NCBI GenBank assembly: GCA_916613615.1
Contig: OU744735.1
Location: 45,722,468 to 45,786,467 of the forward strand
Source: Steromphala cineraria
Taxonomy: Eukaryota > Mollusca > Gastropoda > Trochida > Trochidae
DNA: 64,000 nucleotides
Direction of reading: 5' to 3'
A program made the position numbers and the translations under genes. Shown piece by piece: positions 42,465-54,969 of this stretch (within the stretch, counting starts at the first letter, position 1; every line of letters starts with the position of its first letter). The notes beneath the pieces were generated by a model. The model was not told where the DNA came from and did no database searches. It saw nothing but the letters and a program-made list of their open reading frames with translations.

Positions 42465-43560
42465 AGTCTAAGGACGGGGCTGCTTTCAGTATTTGTGCAG
42501 TTTCCGCCGCCGCGTCCGCGCTCATACCAATGGCTATAACTTTTTTCTACTTATCTTTCCAGAACTTGTATTCATAACTTACTGCTTATACCTCGGGGGA
42601 ACGATTTTGACATGTTCACTTTCAAGGTCAAAGGTCAAGGTTACGAGCTATAAAATCACTAAAAAATTCCTTGTAAACGCGATAACTTGAAAGAATTTTG
42701 TGCTATGAAACTCTAACTTGGTATGTATCATCCTTGGAAGAATAAAACAATTTGAAAAGGTTTTCGCTACAATCTGTCAAAGGTCAAGATCACAGCAAGG
42801 TCACTACTTTAACATGGTTTTGCGAAAATGCTTTAATTTAACTATGAACACTTTTAATCAATAGACGATTGTTATTCTCAATGAAAAGTGTTCATTGATT
42901 GTGTAACCTTGAAGGTCTAAGGTCAAGGTCATGAGATTTGTGACATTGAAATGTGCAACTAATTTGGATACAACCTATTCCCATTACGCTTTTCAGAACT
43001 CATGAACATGTATAAGTGTCTAAACCTCTGGGGAATTACCATGACATGTTCACTTTCAAGGTCAAAGGTCAAGGTCAAGAGCTATCATATCACTAAAAAA
43101 TTTCTTGTAAACGCGTGGCTTGAACAGTTTTTGTGCTATGAAGCTCTAACTTGGTATGTATCATCCTTGGAAGAGTACAACAATTTGAAAAGGTTTTCGC
43201 TACAATCTGTCCAAGGTCAAGGTCACAGCAAGGTCACTACTTCAACATGGTTTTGCGAAAATGCTTTATTTTAACTATGAACACTTTTAATCAATAGACG
43301 ATTGTTATTCTCAATGAAAAGTGTTCATTGATTGTGTAACCTTGAAGGTCAAAGGTCAAGGTCATGAAAGTTGTGTTGTTGCAATGTGCAACTAATTTGG
43401 ATATAACTTAATCCCATTAAACTTTTCAGAACTCATGAACATGTATAAGTGTTTGTAAACACCTCTGGGGAATTACAATGACATGTTCACTTTCAAGGTC
43501 AAAGGTCAAGGTCACAGCAAGGTCATTATATATTGAGAAAATGGATTATTTTAACTTTTA
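42465..43560 (+). repeat. AGGTCA direct-repeat family, three tandem copies
   Basis: Three related units of about 430 bp, the first with a CCGCCGCCGCGTCCGCG start. Shared blocks are TCACTTTCAAGGTCAAAGGTCAAGGT (in overlapping pieces), CTAACTTGGTATGTATCATCC and TTTTGCGAAAATGCTTTA. AGGTCAAAGGTCA occurs at about 42,626, 43,060, 43,347 and 43,497. Confidence 0.8.
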
Positions 43561-43584
43561 ACACTTTAATTCGTTACATTAATG

Positions 43585-43925
43585 TTATATTCAAAGATTA
43601 TGCCCACAATGCCAATCATTAGGTTATGATTATATTGAAGATGAATTTCACTTTCTGCTAATATGCAATTCTTACTCAGCTTTAAGGCTTAGATTTATAG
43701 ATAAATACTTTTATATAGATCCATCACATGAAACATTTATATCTCTTATGTCTTCTAACTGTAAGAATGTTTTAATGCAACTCTCGAAATATCTTTTTCA
43801 TGCTTTTAAACAACGATAGTCATTCATTAATCAATAGTATTCTGTGTTATATAAATGTTCAACACGTTTTGTAACATTTGTATGTTCTATGGGCCTGTGG
43901 CCTAAAACTTGAAATAATTTCTTCT
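43585..43925 (+). pseudogene. CR1-like LINE 3' end
   Basis: The plus strand reads RLCPQCQSLGYDYIEDEFHFLL and then continues for about 50 codons to the ORF2 stop near 43,819. This CxxC...IEDEFHFL..C is the C-terminal signature of CR1-type ORF2. The 3' UTR ends CTATGGGCCTGTGGCCTAAAAC. Only the last 80 codons are present, i.e. a severe 5' truncation. Confidence 0.8.
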
Positions 43926-44883
43926 TCATGTATGTATGTGATGTCATTGTCTGACGCAAGCTCATTTTACCCAACCGCAAGGCGGGCAGCAAAAGCTTTC
44001 AATATCATGTTAGGGGCAGGTAACTCCAGTGTACCATTCGTTATGAATGATTACCGATTAACGCTATTTGAAAACAAGGATGTGATTGGATAGCTTACGA
44101 CGGTGTTTGTCTGCGCTAAACTGGTTATAGCAACATATGCGACAGAGGTGGGTGCATTCCGACCGAGTCTGGTTCGAACCCCGATAAAGATAACATTTTT
44201 TGCTATTTTACTCATCGGAGGTCGGTCGATTTTAATCAGACTGTGACCTGGTGATGTCAGCAAATAGACAAATAGTTCCCTTGGTGTGCAAGAATATGTG
44301 TAAGGCTGTTGAACAAAGAATAGTAGAAATTTTCAATATATGCATATGGAAAATGATTAAGCACCCTAAATTCTAAGCTGAAAGTTTCGACATTCAGTGA
44401 ATACTTAACTCTGAACATTAAAAATGTAGATTCTGTAAATGATTTCTTCAAAGATATATTGTCAACGTTGATGGTTTATAAAATAATGACTGAATTTGTA
44501 ATAGTACCGAATTTTCACCAAAATAGGTATGGTTGTAGGGCCAACACTACGTAATAAAATGGGTTTTAAGATATTAAAAACAACATTTGTGTTACCAACT
44601 TGACTTTCACACATCAAACCATTTTACATCTTGCAAAATAAGGAAGTTACTGGTCGTTGAAATGCCATCCCCATTTGCCACAGTTATTGTCAATTATCGA
44701 CAAAAGGCTGTAATCATACGATTTTGGAATATATTTCGGAATCTTTGAGTTCAACCCGTTAAATGCTTCTCAATGATTATGAGGGGTTATTACAGTTGGC
44801 AATGACCATTTTTGTTATTAAGCCATCTGAAATGGATTTTCTTTCAGAATTTGTGACTTTGAAGGTTAATTGTTGTCTAACTA
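43926..44883. other. Spacer with one B-box-like motif
   Basis: GGTTCGAACCCCG at about 44,171 resembles a Pol III B box, but no correctly spaced A box was found. No coding signal was recognised. Confidence 0.35.
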
Positions 44884-45480
44884 GTGACTTTTGACTTAAG
44901 TTCTTTTACGCAAAGACTTAAGGATATCTACCAACAAAAATGGCTTACCAACCTTCATTTATCCACAAAATGTGACTATTATGCAGCTTTTAAACACTAC
45001 ATTTATACTGAGCATTATTTATCATGTGTTACTATAATGAAATTCAGAGTAAGTCTAGCACGCTTCAGATGTTCCTCGCATGATTTATGGATTGAAAAGG
45101 GCAGATTTCTAAACATGAAAAGAGAAGAGAGACTATGTAAATCGTGCACTAATAACCTCTTTGAAGATGAGTACCATTTTTTTCTTGTGTGTCCTTTTTA
45201 CAATGGACTACGTAAAAAATACCTTAAAGACTTCTATTATGTCCATCCATCTAAAGATAAATTATCGTACTTATTAAACTTTAAAAAATTGGTAGAAATA
45301 CAAAATCTTGCAATGTTTTTAAACCACGCATATAAAATCAGGAGACAGTAGTAACACTGAATTACATTTCATTATGCTTTTTGTGTAAAACAGATGTATA
45401 TGTATATTGAACTGTGTAATACTATACAATGTACTATAGGCCTGAGGCCTCTGAGTATTGAATAAAGATTGATTGACTTA
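44884..45480 (+). pseudogene. CR1-like LINE ORF2 C terminus and 3' UTR
   Basis: About 150 codons of ORF2 C terminus: DIYQQKW, LSTKCDYY, MKFRVSLARFRCSSHDL, EERLCKSC, and FEDEYHFFLVCPFYNGLRKKY. The stop is at about 45,350. The 3' UTR holds the hairpin CTATAGGCCTGAGGCCTCTGAG, then AATAAAGATTGATTGACTT. The frame is open, but the endonuclease and RT are missing, as usual for 5'-truncated insertions. It is closest in pattern to 43,585-43,925 and 14,078-14,335. Confidence 0.88.
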
Positions 45481-45771
45481 AAGGCCAATACTAAAGGTTG
45501 ACCAGTTGGCTTGAAAGAACGGAATTACCAACATAACAACTACGAATTATCAATTTCATTTTTCTGAAAAATTTAACTTGTTTCAAGATATGAAATGACT
45601 GCAATTTTATGAATGTGATAATCCAAAAGATGCGAAACTTTTTATAAATGAAAATATCTTCCCTAAAGTTCTTTATTTTAGTGTTATCATATCATATGAT
45701 TATGTCTACTAACACTACTAGCCTACTTTATGAGAAATGGTTTATCTTTCGAAAGATCTGAAAGGCATGTT
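45481..45771. other. Unassigned spacer
   Basis: Nothing recognised. Confidence 0.4.
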
Positions 45772-46218
45772 TATGAATTTATCATGTTAACACTTTGTAT
45801 AGATATATAAAATGTTGAATTCAATATACTGCAATGGTATTGTAATAAGTAAACTATGAATTGAATTAAGAAATTGCAATAAGAAATTTAGTGCAAAATA
45901 CCACCCTATATTTGCATTTTTATGAATTTATCATGTTTACACTGTATATAGATATATAAAATGTTGAATTCAATATACTGCAATAGTATTGTAATAAGTA
46001 AACTGTGAATTGAATAAAGAAATTGCAATACGAAATTTAGTGCAAAATACCACCCTATATTTGCATTTTTATGAATTTATCATGTTTACACTGTATATAG
46101 ATATATAAAATGTTGAATTCAATATACTGCAATAGTATTGTAATAAGTAAACTGTGAATTGAATAAAGAAATTGCAATACGAAATTTAGTGCAAAATACC
46201 ACCTTATATACATTTGCA
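45772..46218 (+). repeat. 149-bp satellite, three units
   Basis: TATGAATTTATCATGTT at 45,772, 45,921 and 46,070 marks three nearly identical units of 149 bp. They contain GTTGAATTCAATATACTGCAAT and GTGCAAAATACCACC. The last two units are almost exact copies, implying recent amplification or gene conversion. Confidence 0.95.
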
Positions 46219-46652
46219 CATCTTTTCAGAAAGTGTTAATATTTCGTTCCGATTTTTTTACTTTGGCATATCTCGCTTTACGGTGGCAACGGTCATTGAA
46301 ATTGTGTAAGCGCTGAAATAGGCAATACAATACATCAGCTTATCTACTTCAAACTTTTAAATGCCATTGAAAAAGTTCCTTTCAATGCTTGATAAAAAAT
46401 GACAGAAATTTGATAAAATGCAACAATTTTATTTATTTGCAAATAAATACTTTTGTCCATTGGCAAATGTTTATTGCAGATAATTCTCATCGTGGAACGC
46501 CGAGGACACGGGGCGGTTCACTTACGTCTGAAGTGTGGCTATAGTATATGTACATGAGGCTATATGACCTCGCTGTTTCACTCTCTAGTACCGTCTATGT
46601 ATGGCGAATGATACTGAAATAAAGCAAAAGCATAAAGTCATGATGTGGTTTG
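46219..46652. other. Downstream flank of the ADAMTS-type gene
   Basis: AATAAA on the minus strand occurs around 46,437-46,445 and could serve the gene ending at 47,132, with a 3' UTR of about 690 bases. Nothing else was recognised. Confidence 0.3.
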
Positions 46653-47008
46653 ACAGTAGCACGTCATAAGGGGGAATATGGGGTTATGTCAGGAAAATGA
46701 AAATAGATGGTTCCAATTGAAATACAATGTATTTGAACTTAATGAGGCAGCAATAAATCAAATATAATATGTAAAGTTCATGTATGCGATTCCTTTTCTT
46801 GCACAAAATGAATTAATGGTGTTCACAGAAAAATGGTCACCAATGGAATTATGTGAATCAATTTGATTTGTTCACTGACTGTGGATGATTGTTTTGTGTA
46901 ATGAGATTTTTGACGCTATGAAAATAATACATTTAGCAATAACGTACAATTATCAGTGAAAAATTGAAAATATAAAATTATCAAAAACCGTGGCACTGCC
47001 ACTGTAAC
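46653..47008 (-). mobile_element. TTAA MITE, copy 7 (reverse, decayed)
   Basis: Reverse orientation: GACAGTAGCACGTCATAAGGGGG at the left and CCGTGGCACTGCCACTGTAA at the right. The ends are eroded, but the interior (GCGATTCCTTTTCTTGCACAAAATGAA) is unmistakable. If the gene ending at 47,132 has a long 3' UTR, this copy lies inside it. Confidence 0.85.
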
Positions 47009-47131
47009 GTAACTTCTAGGTAGACATGCAGTGATAGTGTCCAGACAAAAAAACGACACAGTTTATATGAATTTCATTGATATACAGATTAATTTCAAAG
47101 ACCAAACCTTTGTCCATGAGGTACCGACCTT

Positions 47132-47247
47132 TCAGCACAGTTTGCAGTGCTTCTTACAGTTGATGGCGGCCCACTCCCCGTACTCCGAGCAGACATTGGC
47201 TCCATAGCCGGCACAGTCCGCGGAGGCGTCCACACACGAGGCAGCTT
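47132..47247 (-). CDS. ADAMTS exon p: ShKT domain 14 and stop
   Basis: Acceptor TATGTTGACAG, phase 1 in. [16 protein letters not shown] ... [13 protein letters not shown] followed directly by TGA, so the protein ends on the last cysteine of the domain. Confidence 0.9.
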
Positions 47248-50200
47248 CTGTCAACATACATAGAGAATCTCACCAAGTGTCTTCTCATATCAAAAATCAA
47301 CACAAGTTCATAAAAGTAACAAATATCCAAGCAGAAATTTTGTTGAAATGGGTTCAGTATATCCCAACGACAAATACTGTGGAATAAGCATAGATCATAT
47401 TACAAACAACGAGCGAGACAGTCTCCTAAAACATCACTAATTCATCATCAAAACGAGGATCAACAAAAAAGACATGGTCATCAACATCCCCCGCCAATCA
47501 AGTTTTCATTAAAGCTCCCAATATTTTCCCAAATGGGCTGTAACTCTGTAATCAGTAATTACAGTAACCTCATTTTACTGCATCAAGGTATTGATAGCCT
47601 AAAGACACACTGCAAATTTTGTTATTCTATCTTAGATAGTTTCTGAGAAAAATTGTCCCCTTTGAGGACTCCCTCGAACAGAGTCCAAAAACACGAAACA
47701 AGGGCAATAACTCTGTAAAAAAAAGTAATTTTGCGGTTTTGATTTTCGAACTCCATCAAGGTGTTGATACAATGAAGACACACAGCAAGTTTGGTGAACC
47801 TATCTTAAATAGTTTCTGAGAAAAGTTGTCCCCTTTGGCGACACCCTCGAACAGAGTCCAAAAACACGAAACTAAACTCTGTAAAAAATAATTTGCGATT
47901 CTGATTTTCGAACTCCATCAAGGTATTGATACCCTGAATACACACAGCAAATATGGTTACCGTATCCTAAATAGTTTCTGAGAAAAGCTGTCCCCTTTAA
48001 CTCGGACGGTCGGACGCACGGATGGACAGACGGAGCCCAAACCTATATCCCCCTTCCACTTCGTGGCGGGGGATAATAAAACGGACAAACACAAAATGGT
48101 CGGACCTTCTGAGGTAGTTATGTCTCTAAATCTGTCATATGCATTTTCAATGAACAATTTGAGCACAAAAATCTCTACCATGATGACAATGCTTTCAAGT
48201 GAAATTCATCATGGTTAGACGTAAACAAAACGGTATGATAGGGCAGTAATCTCTACAGGGCTAGAGGGTGGTTTTCACCCTTTGGATGCCATCAAATCTC
48301 TGTGCAACATTAATATTAATTTTGGTGCAGCCAACCCGCATCAACGCAATGCTTTTTCATCTATGAAGATGTCATGAAGAAATATAAGCTTTGACCCTTA
48401 ACTTCTTTTAAGTAGTAGATTTTGGTTACACTTTAATGGAAGAAGACAGGCATATACAAGCGAAAAAGTGTTGGTTGAGAGGGAATGATGTGGGTTGGGT
48501 GTATGGTCGCGGTGTTGGGTGGATGTTCGAATCCCGACCCGAATGGCACAATGATTTTTACTATTGCACATATTATGATCCCAGAGATGAACATTTTTTC
48601 ACAATCTAAATGGAATGATTTCTAAGTATAACGCTCAAAAACATTCTGTTCACTGAGTGCAATGTGGATGAAGCACCTGGACACTTCAGATGGCCCAGGT
48701 CACAATGTTTAATGTCTCCACCGGGTGCAACATGCTACAACCTGATGAAGGTTGTGTGTACCTATATGATATCTCAAAGACAATGATACCTGATAACACC
48801 CTATTATACAGAGTCTCAAAGAACATGACACCTGATAACACCCTATTATACAGAGTCTCAAAGACAATGACACCTGATAAAACCCTATTATACAGAGTCT
48901 CAAAGACAATGACACCTGATAAAACCCTATAATACAGAGTCTCAAAGAGAATGACACCTGATAACACCCTGTTTATACCTGGGCACGTTCCACAAAACTT
49001 CTTGCAGTTGAGTTTAGCCCAGTCCCCGTATTCCGTACACACCGTCGCACCGTACGATCCACAGTCAGCCGTATCCTTGCATGTATCCGAGCTGCTCGTA
49101 TCCACCGCCTCCGTCTTCTCTGTAGTATGGGAAAGATAGTTAGATGTGAACATGCTTTCTGTGAAACAATGATATTTTCATTTATTCAAATCAGTTTGAT
49201 GATGGCTTCTTTTCTGGCACATTTCTTTTACAAAAGTCAGATTATTATAATAAAGACAAGGGTACTATTATTATCTGTTGATGATCAGGACAAGTGTAAA
49301 AACCTTTCCTGTCCGAAAGGTACTCAATCCATTTATTATATCGTCAATAAAACTTACGCCCTGCCAATGATTATTTTCGATGTATCAAGAATCACATTCG
49401 GGTGATCTACCATAGTTATTTGCAAACAAATACCTAATTTAGTTGAAAAATTAATTCAAACGGATATTGATCACAAATGCACTCATCTGCCGCGGGAACC
49501 CAAACCGCAAAACGTAATGTTTTGCGCACCTGCAATACCTGTTCTATCTGAACAATATCAGTGAAGATGCAGGTATTAAATTAAGCGACTAAGTTACGTT
49601 TTCAACAAGTTATTTCCTTAGAATTTGTGCAGATTACCTAAAGAAGTCCAGTAGTTACTCGAAGTTTCAATATTATCAATTAGAACGAACAATGAGTATT
49701 TCATTCGATCAACCATTAATTACGCAGGTGGTGATTTATATCTAACGCTGAACGTGAGCCTGACCTTGACCTTGACCTAGTAGTTAAAAGTGGAACCCTT
49801 CGCGCAAACTTAACGAATAGTATAACTAAGATATATTAATAAATAGAATTAACAGAGCGTCTTTTAAATATTTTCTGATCAAATGATGCTTCTTTACAGT
49901 TGTCTAGCGCCTACCTATTGCCCGAGTGGTCGTAGCCTGAGCGGTTGTTACTGCGCCGCCGCCGCAGAGGTTACAGAACTTTCTACAGTTAGTCGCCGCC
50001 CATTCAGCGTACTGGGTGCATGCGCCTGCGCCGTAAGCTGCGCAATCGGTCTGAGTGTCCTGGCAGTTGGAATCAACTGCAGCTGTTGTAGCAGCGCCTC
50101 CGCAAAAGCCGCAGAACTTTTTGCAGTTAGTTTCAGCCCAGTCAGCATATTGTGTGCAAGCGCTTTTGCCATAACCCGAACAGTCCGCCCTTACGTCTGT

Positions 50201-53200
50201 GCAGCTAGAGTCAACATTGGCTGTAGTTGTTGGTTTTGTCGTGAAAACAGTCGTGGTTGCGGCGGGTTTTTGTGTTGTCACTTTCGACACATCACCACCA
50301 CAGAAACCACAGAATCTTCTGCAATTTAATTTAGCCCAGTCAGCATATTGTGTGCAAGCGCTTTTGCCGTAGCCCGAACAATCCGCCCTGACGTCTGTGC
50401 AACTCGGGTCAACATTGCTTGTAGTTGCTAGTTGCGTTGTCGTGGCAACAGTAGTAGTTGCAGCTGGTTTTGGTGTGGTTACTTTCAATGCATCACCACC
50501 ACAGAAACCACAGAATTTATTGCAATTCTGTTTAGCCCAGTCACCATATTGTGTGCAGGCGCTTTTGCCATATCCTTCGCAATCTGCTCGTACATCTTTG
50601 CAATTCGGGTCGACCTGCGCTGTTGTTGTCTTGGCTGTTGTCTTGGATGTTGGCGTGGTTACTGCAGCCAGTCTCTCACAGTGACCACAGAATCTCTTGC
50701 AGTTCAGTTCAGCCCAGTCGGCATATTGAGTACAGACGTCTTTCCCATAAGCACCGCAATCTGCCTTATCACTGCAGGCCGAGTTCACTGCTGACACCTT
50801 CATTGTAGTGGGCATTGCAGTCGTAGTTGGTTTAAATGTTGTGGTTGTCTTTGCAGTTGTGGTTCGTTTTACTGTCGTTATTTCTGGCTGTTTTGTCGTC
50901 ACCTCATGAATTGAACATTTTCCGCAGAACTTTTTGCAGTTCAGTGCGGCCCACTCAGCATACGATGAGCAGACGTCAGCACCATAAGCAGCACAATCTG
51001 CTGTGTCATCACAATCTGATGACGTTGCTGAAGCCGTGGTCGCTGCTGAAGCTTTGGTTGCTGCTGAAGCCTTGGTTGCTGCTGTAGCTTTGTCTTCACA
51101 CTTTCCACAAGTGCGCTGGCAGTGAATCGCGGCCCACTCTGCATATTCGGAGCACACCGAGGACCCATACGCCGCGCAGTCATCAGTGTCCTGGCATGCG
51201 CTATCTACTTGCTTCGCTGTTGTTTCTAGAGCAGTGGGCGCCGCGCTGCTTGTAACAAGCTCTGACGCCTTACCTTCACAGAAGTTGCATCGCTTCTGGC
51301 AGTTGATCTGGGCCCATTCCTTGTACTCGTTACACATGCTTGCATCATAGCCCGAGCACTGGTCACTCACGTCCTTGCACGTGTCCACTGCTGGGCCCAC
51401 TGACACCTGGCTTCCGGATCCGGGGCAAAGGTTACAGAACTTGGCACAGTTGATTTGAGCCCACTCTGCGTATTCCGTACAGGCCGACTTCCCCTGTCCG
51501 ACACAGGTGTCTGTGTCGACGTCCTTACATTCCCCAGAGGGCGCTGCGGTAGTCACAGCGGAAGTGGGACACATGTTGCACATGCTTGGACAGTTCTTCT
51601 GTGCCCATTCCGGCCACTTTGTGCACGCATCTTTGCCGTACTCTTTACACGTGGCGGGATCCGTGTCGGTGCAGGTCTGGGTGGGTTGACCAGTTGACGT
51701 ACAGAAACCACAGAAGCTTTCACAGTTCTCTGAGGCCCATTCCTTATACTCCTCGCAGGCGGATTTACCGTAGTCTTTGCATTCGTCGCTCTTGTCTTGG
51801 CAGGTTCCTGAGGCTGAGGACAGATTGCTTTACTATAAATATTGGCAAAATTAAACCATTGTAAGTTTTATCTTGATAAATATTTCTCACTATTTTACAT
51901 TACAGTTTAAACAACATGCGTAGTGCGTATAATAAATGATGAAATTTTACTGAGTTATTAATAAATCTCCACTAAGCGAAACTCTCCCTTAACGTCAGTA
52001 TTCGATACAATTCCAGCCGCACGGGAATAAATAATGTTTCGAAAGGCGAATTGGTCTAAACATAGCGAAATCTTTACTTTAAAAGTGCGTAGTGCCATTA
52101 TGTCTTGTATCTTATGGCACTATAACATGAAAGATGTTGAATTCATAAATGTAACTCACGAGAACCGCTTGCTTTGCAGTATCCACACTTAGCCATACAG
52201 TTGGTCTGGGCCCATTCGTCATACTGGGCGCACACTGCTGTGTCGTAGTCCTTACAGTCGGCCTTGTCTGCGCATGCGTCGCCAGCTGAAAAGCGATTCA
52301 TTAAGAGATTACCTAAAACACTCTGTATCAAATTGTTGGTGTCTGCATGAATGCATATATTCAGTGCATTATAGTAGAGTAGAACACGGATATAACGAAC
52401 TCCAAGGGACTAAAAAAATTAGTTCGCTATATCCGGTGTTCGCATTTCACGTTTGGCCGTCACACATAGGGCTATTGCCAGGACTGTTGTTCACTATATC
52501 CGATTGTTCGCAATATCCGTGTTCTGCTGTATTTTTTAAATAATGTGACATTCTTTATGACTATGAGACGTCCCAAAAATCCTTATTGGACGATAACATT
52601 ACAACAAGTTTTAACTAGATTACCCAGCAGTTTCATTCGTGAATGGTGCAACATAATACTTAACGAGTGATGTGATGTGTATAAAAAACCTTCTGATATA
52701 TGTTCTGATGTAAGGTAGAACAGTAGCTGTTTATATGTATACCTAATATTTAAGAGGTGTATATACTTAGCAACAAAAGTTCTTTTGATATTTTTCATAA
52801 AATTTATTTTTATGTGCAAGTTTAACCAAAACCAGGCTAACGACATTACAACCGTGTGCCAAGATGCATCTGTCTAGGAAACGCTTGCAAATCATGGAAA
52901 ATTAACTTTGCAAGATCAATTATGAAAACTCTAGAAGAATTTGCATGATCAAAATTTACAAGGGGAGGGAACGTGTCATTACTAATAAAAACGTGTTAAA
53001 GATGTCCAGCCTGAAAAAAAAATCATAAAAAATGAATATATTTATATTGCAACATCTTCCTACGCAAAACCTAAAACGCCAGTTTCCAAACTGTCAATTT
53101 TATGCCTTGCTGTATAACCTTGAGTTTTCTGTGCTTGCTCTCTAGTCTGTAGGGGCACTATAGCAGCACAGAAAAGTAAAGGCTCAGCAGCAAGGCATAA

Positions 53201-54893
53201 AATGACAGTTCGGAAACTGGCCTTTTAGGCTCTGCGTAGGAAGATGATATTGCAACGGGTTACAGACAATAAACGTTGAGGAGTATTTAGAGCGTCCAAT
53301 TATGGACTCCATATGTCATGAACATTGGATTCGACCCGCAAACCTTAGGAACTGATTCAAGCCAGCAATAGTCACGGCTACAGCCTTCCCTGGAGGTGAG
53401 TATCATCACAAACCTTTCTCTGGACTGAGGTGAGTATCATCACAAACCTTTCTCTGGACTGAGGTGAGTATCATCACAAACCTTTCTCTGGACTGAGGTG
53501 AGTATCATCACAAACCTTTCTCTGGACTGAGGTGAGTATCATCACAAACCTTTCTCTGGACTGAGGTGAGTATCATCACAAACCTTTCTCTGGACTTAGG
53601 TGAGTATCATCATAAACCTTTCTCTGGACTGAGGTGAGTATCATCACAAACCTTTCTCTGGACTGAGGTGAGTATCATCACAAACCTTTCTCTGGACTGA
53701 GGTGAGTATAATCACAAACCTTTTCCCTGGACTGAGGTGAGTATCATCACAAACCTTTCTCTGGACTGAGGTGAGTATCATCACAAACCTTTCTCTGGAC
53801 TGAGGTGAGTATCATCACAAACCTTTCTCTGGACTGAGGTGAGTATCATCACAAACCTTTCCCTGGACTGAGGTGAGTATCATCACAAACCTTTCTCTGG
53901 ACTGAGATGAGTATCATCACAATCCTTTCTCTGGACTGAGGTGAGTATCATCACAAACCTTCCTCTGGACTGAGGTGAGTATCATCACAAACCTTTCCCT
54001 GGACTGAGGTGAGTATCATCACAAACCTTTCCCTGGACTGAGGTGAGTATCATCACAAACTTTTCCCTGGACTGAGGTGAGTATCATCACAAACCTTTCT
54101 CTGGATTGAGATGAGTATCATTACAATCCTTTCTCTGGACTGAGGTGAGTATCATCACAAACCTTTCCCTTGACTGAGGTGAGTATCATCACAAACCTTT
54201 CTCTGGACTGAGGTGAGTATCATCACATACCGTTTGTTGAAACCTACTTATAACTGTGTTGATGAGGGGTAGAAAGGTAACTGTTGATATTATACTCAAT
54301 AACGGGAGATGAGTCAATTTATTCTATGCTTATATCCATCTTCAGTCTCTTGTTATTCGCTAAATGAAAATGTCCTCTGTTCATCTTTGAAATAATATTT
54401 TTTCTTTGTTATATATTTCTATTCTCATGTACCACCGTTGGTGGCGTTTTTGAGAATAAATGAATTTGAATTTGAACATAAACCTACTGATGTCCGTGTT
54501 GCAGACTGCAGCGAGACAGGACTGGGTGGTGGCGGGCTTGTTGGAGGGCAGACACTTGGTGTCCGACACCAGCTGCTTGTTGAGGTAACACTTGACTGTA
54601 CGTGTCTGCACGCCTCGGGAACACGTCTTAGAACACTGTGGAACAGGTACTGAACTTTCATTTTGCAGAAAAGGGAAATCAGTGAAAATAACACAGTTAT
54701 CAATATGAACAGTAATTGCTCTCTCAATAAAAGCCGCATGATATTATCTTATTCTTTTTGTAGGCATTATCTGAATATTACGACTACAACGCTCATCACT
54801 CTCATCACGATCGCATTGTCACAGTCATCAGCAACTTAAACATCGTTCATTTTATCATCACAACAATTTCAACAACCAATACATCATTATCAC

Positions 54894-54969
<76 letters not shown>

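Noticed and set aside
44171..44183. SINE or tRNA from GGTTCGAACCCCG
   Set aside because: No A box at the right distance and no recognisable tail.
48527..48540. SINE or tRNA from GTTCGAATCCC
   Set aside because: Only the B box matches; no A box and no stems.
49904..49906. Stop codon as the end of the ShKT protein
   Set aside because: In-frame donor AATAG|GTAGGC just before it connects in phase to two further ShKT exons. Kept only as a possible alternative end.
50397..51087. Plus-strand genes opposite the ShKT exon
   Set aside because: They are antisense shadows of the Cys/Thr-rich repeats; all splice and domain evidence is on the minus strand.
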